Shown here: positions 12,654 through 26,400 of the stretch, one piece after another
Position numbering within the stretch: the first letter of the stretch is position 1
Layout: each line of letters starts with the position of its first letter
Assembly (NCBI GenBank): GCA_036874045.1
Contig: CM072336.1
Coordinates: 2,562,001-2,626,000, forward strand
Source: Cymodocea nodosa
Taxonomy: Eukaryota; Streptophyta; Magnoliopsida; Alismatales; Cymodoceaceae
Reading direction: 5' to 3'
Length of the DNA stretch: 64,000 bases
Notes under the pieces: model-generated
Databases searched by the model: none
Seen by the model: only the letters and a program-made list of their open reading frames with translations
What the model was told of the DNA's origin: nothing
Program-made: the position numbers and the translations under genes

Positions 12654-15600
12654 ATGGCCATTTCCACCGTCCACATCCGTCCTCCTCTCTCTTCCTCTAC
12701 CTCCAGCTTCCGCTCAGCTTCTGAATCCTACAAGCACGCGCGCTCCCCAAGTTTCGCTGCGACGGGCCCCACCGAGGGAGCCGACCGGAGAAGATGCTCC
12801 TCCTCCTTGTCGTCCCGTCAGATCTGCTACGGCCTGGCGTCTTCCGTCATTCACCGGTTCCCACCGAACTTCGTTCGGCAGCTCCGCAACAAGGCTCGGA
12901 GGAACTGCAGCAACATTGGCGTCGCTCAGATCGTCGCCGCGTCCTGGTCGAATGGCCCCAAGGAACCCTCGGTTGCTGCTTCTGCTGCAGTGGACGCCGC
13001 ATCTGCGGCGCTTTCAGCGGCAGAAGGAGCGACCTGCCCGGCCGTTGATGGCGGAGTAGATGATGATGATGCGGCTCCTGTTGACAGTGCCGACGCCATG
13101 GGGATTGTTGTACAGTCTTTGAGCAAGGCAGTGATGGAGGCCCAGCTTTTCCGAAGTGATGGAAGCCTTGCTGTACATGCTGGTATGCTCGTTCAGGTTC
13201 TTTTCTTTGTTAAATCTACCATTGTACTTGTGCTGAGCAACTGCGCATGTTTGTTTTTTCTTCTGAACATTTTAGAAAGGGAAAAGGATCTGGTTTGCCA
13301 GATAAGAAAAAACATTATTCGCTAGGTTTTTTTTTACATGTTACCATATCTGAAAGTAGTTTGTTTTTGGCCTCTTAAATGTGCCAGTCTAGGGATTCTG
13401 TCTGAGCGTTAAGCCGTAGGACTGTAGAAAAAGCTGTAAATATATAAAAAAAAACGTTTATAAATGTCAGAAAATATCATAAAGAACAAAAAACTATATT
13501 CTAAGGTTGTAAAAAGAACATATATTATTGTTTTTCCCAAGTCATCGTATCCGAAAATGTTTGCTTCTTTGTCTAGTCAAACGTGCCTCTCTACGTTTTT
13601 TCTATGTATTTTTGTGGTTGTTCACCAGCTGGCTAAATTTGTGTTTGAGTATTCTCTTGTCAGCCTTTGAAGTAGACCTGAAAGATGAGTAGCACCGGGG
13701 ATATTTTCTTTTTCTTCTTCCATCATGATATTATTACTATTTTGATTTATTACTGTAGTTTAATTTTTCCGATAGTTACTTTAGTTTAATTTAGTTGTTC
13801 ACTTGTTTGAATCGGTGCATTTCCGAGTTTGGAGTTTTGTAGTGAACCATTAATTATGACATACTGATAGTTAGGGAGCCTGATGCTGCTAACCCCAATC
13901 TTAAATGTTTTGTACTATGAACATCGTGACATATAATCTTGGTTTCTTCAGGAGAAAGATTAGGACGGGACATATATACTGACGGCATCACCACTCCAGT
14001 TGTCAACACTTCGGCTTATTATTTTAAAAATTCTGCAGAGCTAATTGACTTCAAGGTATTTATTTTTTGCCAGTCACTTTATCTTTTTCTTGTTTATTCT
14101 CAAAAAGCTTGATATTTTTTCACTTTTTAATATATACTGTCTCTTTGGTCCAAAAAAAGAGAGAAATTCTTCGTTGTCTGAAAACTGTTGTATGTTTGCC
14201 TCGTAAGGGGTGTGTCATCTTCTCCTGTTTGGAAACCCATCTTCTCCTTACTGTAATCTCTAGCTGCGTATTGGTTCTTATTTCATGGCTATGAAATTTG
14301 TTGTTACATGTTCTCAACAGGAGGGGAGACACAAAAGTTTTGAGTATGGTCGTTATGGGAATCCCACTACAAAAGTTGCAGAAGACAAAATGAGGTCTTT
14401 GTTTATTCCTTGAATGATTTTATTTTGTTCTCTTTGCAACTCGTTTAAGCCTCAATTACTTTTTTGAGCAGTGCACTGGAGAAAGCGGAATCTACATTAT
14501 TTGTTGCATCTGGTATGTATGCTACTCTTGTTATGATGTGGGCATTGGTTCCTTCTGGTGGGCATCTTGTCACCACCACCGACTGTTACAGGAAAACAAG
14601 AATCTTCATTGAAGAAGAGCTTCCCAAAATGGGCATATCAGTAAGTTACCTATGAAGTCTTTTCCCTGCCTAAGTGTCTGCGCATATCACTTTTTATGTA
14701 TCTTCCTGAAGCTATTTGAGTCTATGGATGTTTTGTGAAGGAAAATATGGATTGAAAAAACAAAATCTTAGAAATTTACTAACTATTATTGCAAATTGAA
14801 TAATAAAATAATCCACAATCACATGATATGATGTGCTTTATATTAGTTTGGCTTCAGTTCAAATCAATGAATCGAACCAAGACAAACCAAAATTTAATAG
14901 GTTGGTTAGTTTGGATGTGAATAATGAAATGGTTTGGTTCATTTCTATTTATTACACCAATAATATTGGTTTGATTTGTGTTTTGGGGTTTGAATTAACT
15001 GAATTGAACTGTTGTCACATTCTATATATTTAAAAATTTTAATTATATATTATCATAAATGTGACTATGTACCATGCATTATGTAACTCCAACAACATTT
15101 GGATTTCGATGATTTTAGCTTAATCATAGCACATTTATACGTATCTAAGTAGGGTATTTGGACAAAAATATATAATTTGAGGCACCCTAGCAATTATCAA
15201 ATATATTCATGCTGAATGGATCTTATAAACATGAGCAAGATAAGTGTTAGGTGTTTCCCTTTTTCTCTTATTTTTACATGCAAGCATGCATTTATTTGCT
15301 TATGCGCATGTATCGTGGTGCACTAGGTACATATCTCCTCTTCGTAGCTAGGGATTGCAAGGTGCAATCTCTCTATGGTTTTGCTATATTCGTTGATGGC
15401 CACAAACATTTCTTTGCATGGACATTTTTCATTATCAATTTGTGTCTCCCATACATATAGACTTTCATGCTTCAAGGAACTATTCACATATATGGACTTG
15501 GGGAAGGATTGCCAACCATCCATGTAATGGACATGGGATGATCATGTGTCGCATATGTGATATGTAACGTTCTTAGGTCATTGGTTGTGCAGGTTCGTGG

Positions 15601-18600
15601 AAGAGCTGGCTATAAGAGTGATTGTCACACCAACCTAGAAAGTATTTTGTATAGGCAAGTGGAAAAACTGGTCATGAGGCAAGCTCTATTCCAACCTAGA
15701 AAGTATTTTGTACAGGAAAGTAGAAGAACCAACTACAAGAGCGAGCTTCACACTAACCAAAAAATATTTTGTATGGGAAAATGGACAAGATCCACACTAA
15801 CCCAAAAATAAAAGTATTTTTTATAGGGAAGTGGAAGAAAAAGACACAATGACTAGCTGCATGCTAACCTAGAAATATTTCATGTAGCTAGTGGAAGAAC
15901 TGGCCATCAAGGTAGACTCTGCACTAGTCTACTAATACTTGGTGTAGATAAATGAAAGAACCAGCCATGAGGGTGAACTCATCATTTAACACGTAGAGGT
16001 GATTTGTTATATCAAATTTTTTGTGGTGTTTCATTACAATGGAGGTGGATGGGAATGTTCCCATTGGTAACTTCTCTTGATTTTCATTCTTCCTAAAAAT
16101 CAAGGTGTTGCCAAGCTTGTTGGAGTTTATCAGTGTTGGAGGCAAAGGAGATACACCACTATGAAAAAGGCAGTACTAGCATATGTCAGCTTCATGGGTG
16201 AGGAACTTGACGGTGTGACAATGTCCCAAAACAATGGTGATACAATGGCCATTTGGTTTGGTGGAAGTTTTGGCCTATGGTTGCCCTTGGTTGCACTGTT
16301 GTACTGTGTATGGTGCTAGTGCTTGCAGCCATTGATTTGAGTTTTTGTTTTCTTTTGGTGAACAGCAGAGATGGTAGATGGAATGTTGCTGGCTGTTTTG
16401 GACACAAAGGTGAGGTGTTTCATAGGCATAGGTTGGTGTTGGTGTAGGAGGACGAATGGTGGACGAGATGGTGGTAAGTTACGGTCATCAGCAAGGTTTG
16501 TTGATGGTAGAGTATGTGGCTTGGTGTAGAAGTTGTTCTTGTTCACCTTGCCCACATCTTGATTGGAGATACTGGTGTTCCCCTTTGTGAAGCCTATCAT
16601 GTCCTTATTATGGACCTTGACGTTGTGATGGAGTTCTGTAGGAATCATTCTTATTGTTAACAAGCAATGGTTTCTCCTTTTGGATGGGTTGGCCACGGTA
16701 GATGGTTTGGCATACTCAAGTAAATGATGGAAAAGAAAGGAAAAAGCAACGAGATATGAAGAGAGAGAGAGAGAGAGAGATGGAAAAGGGGTGCCCCCAC
16801 ATTCTTCCCTTCACACTCTTTTCTCCTTTGTACGTCTCCTTTGATGATGCACAATATGTGCTTCTGAAAAAAATAACCAACAATTGATCCCCTTTCCCCT
16901 GTAGCCTTATGATTTTCATAGGCATGGAGGACTTGCACTCATAGTTAACGAGTGGTGAAGCATGTATGTCATCGTAAGTACACCCACTCCTCACCCCACA
17001 CATTATGATTTTTCCATGCACTAGTCTCCCATGTTGGCAATCCCATTGCATGAGATTGATGCCTAGATGTGCATGTGTGCCTTCTCGCTTGAATTCAATG
17101 CCTCAAATATCTTCCTTGCACCCAATGACTCCATTGATATAAGGTATAATAGAATGCAGGCTTTGGTCGAAAATATAATAGAATCTTGCTACTAAAGAAA
17201 TGACAAATTCACAACACCGTATAAATTGATTTGTATACCTCCATCTGGCAAAAGCTTCAAATAAGATCACTCTTCCTGCAAAAAAGTTAAAATTATACTT
17301 TCTAAAAACATACTACCATGCAAGTGATAATCAATTATTTCAAAAAAGTAATTGCACCTGTTACTTAGTAATCATCATTGCTTACTCAGAATGTGGCCTA
17401 TGTTCATATTTTGGGTTTTCCTTGTTTACAGCATACAGTCATTGATCCAGCTGATATGGATTCGCTAGAGTCTGCATTGGATAAACACAATGTCAGTAAG
17501 GGTTGCTATTTTTTCGAATCATATTTTATTCCTTTGTACGTTCTGCAACCTTGCTAACTTATATTTTTCAGGTGTCTCTTTTCTTCACAGAATCCCCAAC
17601 CAATCCATTATTCAGATGTGTAGACATTGAGTTTGTGTCGAAGCTTTGCCACAGCAAAGGAGCACTAGTTTGCATAGATAGTACCTTTGCATCACCCATC
17701 AACCAGAAAGCTTTAACTCTTGGTGCTGATATTGTTCTTCACTCACTCACAAAATTTATAAATGGCCACAATGATGTGAGAATTAAAAATTAATGTACTC
17801 AAATGATATTTTTTATTTGTTCTGCTACTGTAACTTAGCTCATCATTGTAATCAGGTTCTTGGAGGCTGTCTATGTGGTTCTGAAGAACTGATTTCTAAA
17901 ATGCGCAAGTATCATCATATTTTTGGTGGAGTAATTAATCCTGTAGGTCTTGGCACTTGTTATTACATTGTACAATGTATTGCTAAAAATTGCATTTTAT
18001 GGTGTATTTTATAATTGCATTTTTGTGATTTCATTAGTGATGACATATTCTTATTGAATGCTTCTCTTCCGTAAAAAACTTCTTCCTTGGATGGGTGAGA
18101 GTTAGATGCTGTATCATCTCGTGTTACTCATGTCAAGTAGTTGTGTTATTGTGTTTATCGTTTCTTTAGCATATTCAATTGAATAATTTAGTGAAATTAA
18201 GGTTGATTATCGAAGATACTATAAATTCAAATATATGGGAAATATATTTACATCTAGTTTTATATTTATAAATTTATTTTAAATGTCAAAAATATATTAT
18301 TGGTTAATAATCCTGTCAAATCATGTTGAATCGGCTAATGTCAATGTTTATTGAATAGATATTACAAAATAATTCAAAAAAATATCTTGAAAAATTATCA
18401 TGTTGTGTTCTTATCATATTGTTATATTTGTGTTGTAAATTCCCAAGTACTTGCTCGCTCATAATTTTGATAGTCTTCATACCATATTAAATAATTCTTG
18501 GTTGTTGACCATGATGATTGGGTTATCAAACCATATTTTCAGAATGCATCGTTCATGATTCTTCGAGGCATGAAGACATTGCAGCTTCGTGTACAGCAGC

Positions 18601-19977
18601 AAAATACAACAGCAATGAGGATGGCCCAGTTTTTAGAGGAGCATCCCAAGGTATGTTGGCCCAGTATTTGCTCTTCAAATTACCGTTGAAGGAATTAGTC
18701 TCAATCTACAAAATGAGAATGAATTGTTGCGACATTGTTTTAGTAAAATGTTTCCTAATCTTATCCTCTATATTTACCACTTTTGATGGAACACAAAGAA
18801 CAGAAACATGCATGTGAATGTTGTTGGTGATCACAGGGGGTTAATTGGCTAAGGATGGCGATCACATGGATGTAGAATATATGCAGGATTATAGTCTCAT
18901 TTAGATATTAATGATTCTATAAATCAAGTCAGACTTCTCATGCATGTGTTTCTCTGTGTTTGGTTCACTTGTATCTGCATCTTAAGTCATTCACCTCGCT
19001 ACTTGTATTATTCTCTGATATACTGCTAAATTTTATTTGTTTTGAAGAAAGTGCTATTATTATTATTAATGATTTGTTTAAAAAATGGATTATTGTAATG
19101 ATCTTGAAGTGCATATCTTCTGTTTTGATACCTGAATAAAAATTCTCCATGCCTTCATTTTTCTGTTATCATTGGAATCCTGGTAGAGATCATACATGGC
19201 ACTTTCTGCAGATTGCGCGGGTTTACTATCCTGGCCTGCCGAGTCATCCCGAGCATCACATTGCTAAACGACAAATGTCTGGTTTTGGTGGTGTGGTCAG
19301 TTTTGAGGTGAGCGATTTTAGTTTTCATTGCGACCACCGTTCACCGTGCAGGTGTTTGCTGCCTCTAGATTGGCAGCTAATTAATGGTTGCTAAGACACT
19401 TGATTACTAGGAAGACAGCTTAGATTTGAGTTTGGATATGCAGGTAGCTGGAGACTTGTGGACCACGATAAAATTCGTTGACTCTTTGAACATTGCTTAC
19501 AATGCCCCATCATTTGGAGGCTGCGAAAGCATTGTTGACCAGCCTGCAATTATGTCTTACTGGTGAGTCCTGGCTCCTGCCAATTTACTTTCCCTTTTTT
19601 TAATTTATCTCTTCCACTTGAACATGGCAACAAAACCACGCAAGCACCTCTTCCTACGGGGAAAGTATTATTATGCATTGGTAAAGTAAAAAATGGTATT
19701 CACATTGTGCAAATATAATATGACCCGGAAGAGCAAGCTTTCTATGGTCGTGCAAACATTATTGCTGGGAAAGATTCTAGTTTGATTGGTCGAGGGTAAA
19801 TTTTTGAAGGTGTTGGTTTGTGATTCCACGATTGACCCATCTGCCAAATGCAGGGATCTAGCAAACAGAGAAAAGTACGGGATCAAGGATAACTTGATCC
19901 GGCTCAGCCTTGGCATCGAGGACTTCGAAGATCTGAAGGAAGATATCCGTCAAGCTTTGGAAAAAGTACAACCATGA
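12654..19977 (+). CDS. CGS1: Cystathionine gamma-synthase, chloroplastic
   Basis: Commits O-phosphohomoserine and cysteine to cystathionine, the first step of methionine synthesis in plastids. Eleven exons keep phase: 12654-13182, 13952-14055, 14321-14394, 14472-14640, 17432-17491, 17572-17775, 17856-17942, 18543-18650, 19212-19307, 19444-19562, 19854-19977, giving 557 aa, close to the Arabidopsis enzyme. Residues 1 to about 65 are Ser/Arg-rich, as for plastid import; residues 77-99 form the MTO1 control peptide; an Ala-rich plant-specific linker (about 105-150) follows. The catalytic part shows the Cys/Met-metabolism fold: [32 protein letters not shown], the PLP site [13 protein letters not shown] (Lys373) and [19 protein letters not shown]. 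Intron 4 is enlarged to 2.8 kb by repeats. A poly(A) signal AATAAA lies at 20102-20107. Confidence 0.97.
12882..12950 (+). promoter_or_regulatory. MTO1 region: nascent-peptide translation-arrest element in CGS exon 1
   Basis: Codons 77-99 encode [20 protein letters not shown] followed by SWS. In Arabidopsis CGS1 the same peptide stalls the ribosome when S-adenosylmethionine is abundant and triggers mRNA decay; mto1 mutations fall in this stretch and the stall occurs at the Ser after the conserved Trp (published work recalled, not tested here). All residues of the core [18 protein letters not shown] are present (Trp98, Ser99), so feedback control is probably intact. Confidence 0.9.
14820..15020. 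repeat. Repeat-like insertion in CGS intron 4 (AACC/GGTT-rich)
   Basis: Short complementary motifs (AATCGAACCAAGACAAACCAAA near 14870; GGTTTGGTTC-like words near 14930-14990) resemble the subterminal parts of small non-autonomous plant DNA transposons. No terminal inverted repeats or target duplications could be fixed by eye. Confidence 0.3.
15597..15985. repeat. Diverged minisatellite, unit about 60 bp, 6-7 units, in CGS intron 4
   Basis: Units begin GTGGAAGA(A/G)CTGGC at about 15597, 15659, 15719, 15780 (degenerate), 15830, 15890 and 15950. Each carries an internal AACCTAGAAAGTATTTTGTA-like core. Units differ at many positions, so the array is old. It accounts for part of the intron's unusual size. 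Confidence 0.8.
16000..17100. other. Unidentified insertion-like part of CGS intron 4
   Basis: Higher GC than the flanking intron and open for 60-126 codons in several frames on both strands, including a minus-strand frame at 16316-16696. None shows a motif I recognise. A (GA)n microsatellite lies at about 16757-16781. Probably transposon-derived, but unproven. Confidence 0.3.
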
Positions 19978-22900
19978 AGAGCCTGGAAACTTGTATTTGT
20001 TGTGGATCTGATCTCGTATTACAACGAACTGGTTGATGCACGTTTCTAACGCAGGCCGGGGAAGTTGAATAACTGGTTAATTTTGTGGGTTTTCATCCAA
20101 TAATAAAGTAATGGCCATCGTTTATTCTATCCATATTAAATGTGAGAAAATCATTACATTTCTCCGTTTTTAGTCCGATGATCGAAAAATAAGGTGTGAT
20201 ATTGTTTTAATAAGAGAAATGGCAAGAAAGTGGAATAATCGATTTACTGTTATACCTTTAAGTTAAAAATACGTTGGGTATTAAAGTTTATTTTCCATCT
20301 ATTTTGCGTTTTTGTTATTATTCCAATTTAAATATTTAAACGATAAAATTTTCTACATGATCTTTGTCTTTGGGGGAGAACCATTTTTCAATTTTACATG
20401 CACATGCTAATGCATGGCCATAATTTTTTTAATTAAAATATTAACTTTTATAACGTTCTGATAATTTACAATTTTAAGTTGAATATTGTCTTCTTGGGTG
20501 TATTTACATGATATAAGATTATTCGTCTTTTGTTTAAACTGTAACTAATTATACTTAGTAGCCTTTATTGTTTAGATTCACTATTCTTATTGTATTACAA
20601 GGTTTTTCTTTCTCATTCGATTTATTAAACTTTTATTTGCATGAAAATGTTTTTATATTAGAGTTAAATTTTGAATTGATATTTTTGTCTTTTGATGTGT
20701 TTGGGAGATGTATGATTAAGGAAATTTAAAGAGGATTAGTGTTTGATGGAATTCAACTAATGGAAATGAAAATTATTAAATTATATCTAGTAAATGTTAG
20801 TGTGATATCAGTAAAAGAAAGGAATGTTTCAATATTCATAAATATAAAAAGAAATTTTTTTTCTTTCTGTCAGAACATGAATTCTTTTGAAAATCCTTAT
20901 CAAATATTTTCTGAGTGCAAGCGAGCATCCAGTCGAGTGTTCTTGAACTTTGAAAGCAATCATTCTTGAGTGTAGGCGAGGAAATAGTCAAGTGCAGGTG
21001 AGCTTCCAATTGAGCATTCCTAAGCTTCAGAAGCAATCGTTCTCAAGCACAAGTAAAATTTGTGCGTTCTTGAGCTTTGTAGTCTTTGATTCTGATCATT
21101 GGTAATCTTGTGAAATCTCATGAAAAACCTTGATTTTTCTGTCTTCGCCTGAACATGCCTCTATAGTTGATCTTTCTTCACACTATCATCCATCGTGGTG
21201 CTCAACCTCCCATCTTTTCCCTTGACTCGCGATCCTCACATTTGTGAGCTCGTCCGTCTCTATGGTCGACACTCATTTCTCCTCTAATCATTTACAGACA
21301 TGAAGAGGAGTTTTCTTCTCCATTCATTTGTCCGATGGTGAGGAGTTACTAACGAGTCTAATGAAACGTTGCATTGAAGTTGGAGATCTCTAGTAATCGA
21401 TGGTTGTAGGGGAGATCGATTGTGTAGGAGAGTTGTTGAGTTACGATGGAGAAGATGAGGAAGAAGGAAGAGAAGGGATTTTGCAATATTATTGATTAAA
21501 CATAACATGATTATTGTGATAAATAGAGATTATTACATTTTCAGCATATAATGTTTATAAATACTTTGTTGATGGTGAACTTGGCATTATTGGGTCAAGT
21601 TATGCGTTCTTGATTGACATAAGATATGTAATTATGTAATTATTGATTGGTGTTTATTGTATCTAATTTTCTTATGTCTACCATTGTTGTTTGAATTTTA
21701 AAAGTTAACATTCTTCACAAATCTCCATTGATATGCTTCAATATATGTGTTAAAAATGTCGTTGAACCAATTTAGAATGTGTTATGTCATGACTAATTGT
21801 ATTTCTGAATGACTTTTGTTTATATTGTGAATGACTGATTTGTTTATATATGAAAATTTTATTAGTTTCTAATGTAAAAATGATTATAAATGATGTATTG
21901 TTTCCTTGATAGTTTTATATATTTATATGAAAATATTTTTTGTTATCCTTTATTAATATTTGTTCTCACATAGAAAATGATTACTTCTAATACATGAAGG
22001 AGTAACGAAGGATGAAGTTATATGACTTGGAATATTTATGTAGATGTATTCTTTTTAGATATTTTGTTAGAATTATTAAATAAAGAAAATAAAAAAGTCC
22101 AAGATGAGAAAATAAAATGGAGCACTTAAAATAATGTAGTTGAAAATACAATAATAGAAAAAATACATGTATTACAAAAAAAAAATGTAAAAAGTTGCTT
22201 AAGACATGGAGACAAATGTATCACAATTACTTTAAAATTAAAAATCAAGAGTGGATGATGATAGAATTTCATTCGTAAGACTTATAAATAAGATTTACTT
22301 GAAAACTTGTAAGATTGAGTTGGAAAAATTAAATATTATTGATGACATACAATCAATAGAAGAGATATATATAGAAATAAATGTACAAATTGAAATTAGT
22401 TAATAATAAAGAAAAGAAATGACAAATAAGATGTATGAATATATGATAATGACAATGTAAGATATAAAAATTGCTTGACGTTATTTAATAATATAATATA
22501 TAAATTAAGATGTATTTGTAATTTTTGAATATTATTTGTAATAATTAATTAGATTATTTATACTTTTAAACAAATATATCATTTATTTTATTATTATTAT
22601 TGATTGATTTACTTCATTTAATTATTTTTTTCTGTTATATACTAACATTTTATTAGAATTTTCGTCAAAACTTTTCATTATTTACTAAATCTTTATTAAA
22701 ATTTTCTTTTCTTTTTTCGTTAAAATTTTTCAATATACTAGCTAGCTCTTACACCATTTTATTGTTCATAAATTATTAGTGATGTTTACGATATTCTAAT
22801 GATATTATTGGAAAGAAGAAAAGCAAAACTAACTCTCTATTGGAAGAAGCGAGAATGGTTTATTGTTTTAATTTCGTTTTTTATTTTATTATAATACTTT

Positions 22901-23489
22901 CTTCTTCTTTTTCTTGTCTTTTCTCTGAGAAGAGGTTTTGAAGTCAAATGACTAATATGGTAAAAAAAAAAACCTTGACAATAAGGGAACATTTTGGGAA
23001 ATAGAAAATGTATAATAAAAAAGCGCTCAGTATTATGGTTGTCTCTGATGTTCGCATGGGGATACCATAATTTCCGTATCGATAATTTGGAATTCTCAGT
23101 TATGGAGGGAAATACATATGATAATATTTGTAAATGTAAACAAATAAATTCTAAAAACTGTTTGATTGTATTACTTACATAAAAATTGTTTTCGATAGCA
23201 TATATAAGAAAAAAAAATTTATTCGAGTAATTCAAAACCTTTTTTAATGCATGCGAGCAAATAACAAAAGTTAGATCAAATGACCAGAACCTTGGTGTGA
23301 TTATAGCTTACGGTGGGGAAATCTTTGAGTACGATAATAACAATTTCCTCCCTCTTTCTTTTTTTTACTTGAGTCAACAAGTCGCAGTCCGAGTGGCGGG
23401 ACGAATTTATCGCTTCTGAACCGGTGGACGATGGAACAAAACAGTATCAGCAAGAAGATAGGAGAGGATAGAGTCGTCTGCACTACAGG
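19978..23489. other. Intergenic region between CGS and the SET-domain gene
   Basis: Mostly AT-rich, with many A/T homopolymers around 22000-23250. The stretch 20913-21047 holds a two-copy imperfect repeat (listed separately), and 21150-21480 is less AT-rich without a coherent coding frame. The last 150 bases precede the SET-domain gene's first exon. No gene seen. Confidence 0.45.
20913..21047. repeat. Imperfect tandem repeat, offset about 77 bp
   Basis: GAGTGCAAGCGAGCATCCAG at 20913 recurs as AAGTGCAGGTGAGCTTCCAA at 20990, and both are followed by TTCTTGAACTTTGAAAGCAAT-like or TAAGCTTCAGAAGCAATC-like sequence. Roughly 70-75% similar by eye. Origin unknown. Confidence 0.55.
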
Positions 23490-26400
23490 ATGTTCCATTC
23501 CCTCCGTTTCCCTACATCCTCTTCTTCTACGTCCGTCACGGTCCTATGGCAGCGCCTGCCTCTTCTCCAACTCACACCGCGGAGAACCCTCACCCTCCTC
23601 GCCCACCGTCGCTCACTCCCAACCCGATTACGAGCACAAACGTCACTATCACCAACAGCTGCTGCTCCGTCCCAGTCGGCCATCGACAACTTTTGGAGGT
23701 GGCTGGGGGAGGAAGGCGCCTTCCCCGCCACCTCCTCGTCCCCGGTGGCGATGCCCGGGGCGGTCCCCGAAGGTCTGGGACTCGTCGCACAGAAAGACGT
23801 GCCGCGCAACGAGGTTGTGGTGGAAGTCCCTAAGAAGCTATGGATCAATTCCGACACCGTCGCCGCTTCCGAGATCGGGGCGGTGTGTGGTGGGCTGAGG
23901 CCGTGGGTCTCCATCTCGTTGTTCCTGCTAAGGGAGAAGGGCAGAGGAGAGGAGTCTCCGTGGAAGCCCTACCTTGACATTCTCCCCGGCGCCACCGATT
24001 CGACTCTGTTCTGGTGAGCGAGCTGTTAGCCTTTTCTAGTATTGCTGCTATAGGGTCAGTTGTCCAGGGGCAGCGGTAGTCCTCTACACTCTAATTAACG
24101 TAAAGGCTACCTTCATTATGTATATAAAAAAATTCTCTTTTTTTAATGAATTGCTTTGGATTCTTCTGTGGGTGACTAGGTGATAGTAAAGGTTGTTTTG
24201 TACTTGCAGTGCAGGTCAGAAGAGGAGCTTTTGGAAATACAAGGTCAGTAAGTTGACTTCGTTTGTATAAATACTTTTATTATGGCATATATTTTTTGTA
24301 CAGATTAGTAAACAATATGCAGTTGCATCAAATCTTGATAAGAAGTGGCGAAAACTTTCATCTCAGTTGGATTTTTTGACATAAGCCTTGAGCAGTGGTC
24401 AGAAAAAGAGTGGCTCTAAAGCTAAGGACTAAAGTCAGTCACATAAGTTATTGGACAATAGTATTTTCTGTGTATTGATAGTGCCGATCAACTTGAAGTA
24501 CTTGTTTGGACAATATATTAGTACTTGCGTTTATTCTTATCGGGCAATTGCCATACACTCATATGGTTGATTCTGCAACAACATCTACTCAAAGATCAAG
24601 AAAAGTTTCTATGTTAAAATATTTATTCAGCTTGAATCTGCATTTATATAAGTACTTAGCGACAATTAGAGCATCCATCTTTTTATATACTAATATATAC
24701 ACTTACATTTTTTCATTCTTTCTGTCTGCTGCAAGAAATTGAATTATTCTAGTTTCTTGTGCAGGAAGCCAACTTTTAAATACTACTATGGGCGTCAAAG
24801 AATATGTGAAAAGTGAATTTCTAAAAGTTGATGAAGAAATCATACTCCCGAATGAGCATCTCTTCCCTTCACCAATAACTTTAGATGATTTCCTATGGGC
24901 TTTTGGAATACTTAGATCAAGAGCATTTTCTCGCCTTCGTGGTGAGAATCTTGTTTTGATTCCTCTAGCTGACCTAGTAAGTTTTTCTTCCTATTATTTC
25001 CATTTACAATGAAAATTTCTATTTTTTTGTAGCTATAAATTTTTTATATACTGTCTTATTTAGGATAACTTCATTTATGGAGGTAACCCTATATATTCAG
25101 TCTCCAAAAAAAAAATGTTTGATGTTAGTTTGATAGACAACTTTAACAACTCGTCAAACCAAAATGAATAGGAAAGCAAAAAGTTTATATAGCAAAGATG
25201 CAAATGTTAACTTACAATGAGATAGTATAGAATGAAAGCATGTTATACAATTTATCATAAATGTAAAAAGATAAAAATTTTGAAAAGTATAAAATGACCA
25301 AAGAGAAGGCCAAGAATGCACAAGGAAAAATGATGTTTATAAATCAAGGTGAGAGATGAAAAATTAAACTTTGAGCCAAATAAATCTTATTAAGCATGAA
25401 TTTTATGCACTCTTAGATAGTGTGTCGATTCAAACTATGGGCATACTCGACTATACATAATCAAGATTATAAATATTGCACAAGATGACAAAAATTCTGG
25501 ATTATGGGCTACTATGGTGTATATTGTTTGGTTGAGTATGTGTCACATGATCATTTTACTATGCTCATCCTATAATCGACAATATAATCTAAAAATTTAG
25601 AAAAAAGTAGATTTTATGGATTATGGCACCCAACTCAAAATTCATGTTGATAACCTTATTGATTTTGAACACAATCTGTCATGTTAGCCTTTGATTCAAA
25701 TTATGGTTACATAATTAGTCTTGTAACTTTGTACCATATAATCTAAACTAAACACTACCTTATTAAATGGTAATGAAATAAAAGACAGGTGATTTTGAGA
25801 CATTGACAAGATTTTTAATGAAACTACCATGAGAAACTAATGTAATTTTAAAGATTAGTAAGATAATAATATATTAAATAAATGGAGAAATATTACTTTA
25901 ATAAAGATTAAAGGTAGCATCTAAAATCATAATAATTGTCAATATATTAAGTAAATGAGTCATCCAATGAAAGTTTAAAAAAGAATAATGGAGCAAGGAT
26001 GAAGACATTTAAGCTTACTCTTGTATTGATGTTTGCTAGTGAATGAATCTCGTGTGGCCTTGTGGAGCCTAGTTGTCTTCCATGTTGAATCTACATAGGG
26101 GTCAAATGGCTCGATTGGCCTCTGTATGGGCTCTACGTGGTGATCATATGAAACCTTTGGCCTCTATGTATGCTCCAAGTAGACCAGGCGACAGTTGGCC
26201 CCTAAGGGTGGAGGCTTTTGAAGTTGCATAAGGAGTGCATCATTTGAGGGGTTTGGTCATGCCGAATGGTTCAAACTTCATGAATTGGGTGGACTGGTTG
26301 GCCTAAGTAGCCATCTCACATCGTTAAGGAAAAAAGACATCCATATGACATTCATTGATTTAAAATAGCTTATGACAGAGTACATGAGATACTTATTGTG

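Noticed and set aside
15597..15985. CRISPR-like regular repeat spacing
   Set aside because: Units are diverged along their whole length with no repeat/spacer division, and the host is a plant; it is a minisatellite.
16316..17051. Minus-strand ORFs of 93-126 aa in CGS intron 4
   Set aside because: No domain recognised; overlapping frames on both strands and a GA microsatellite point to non-coding inserted DNA.
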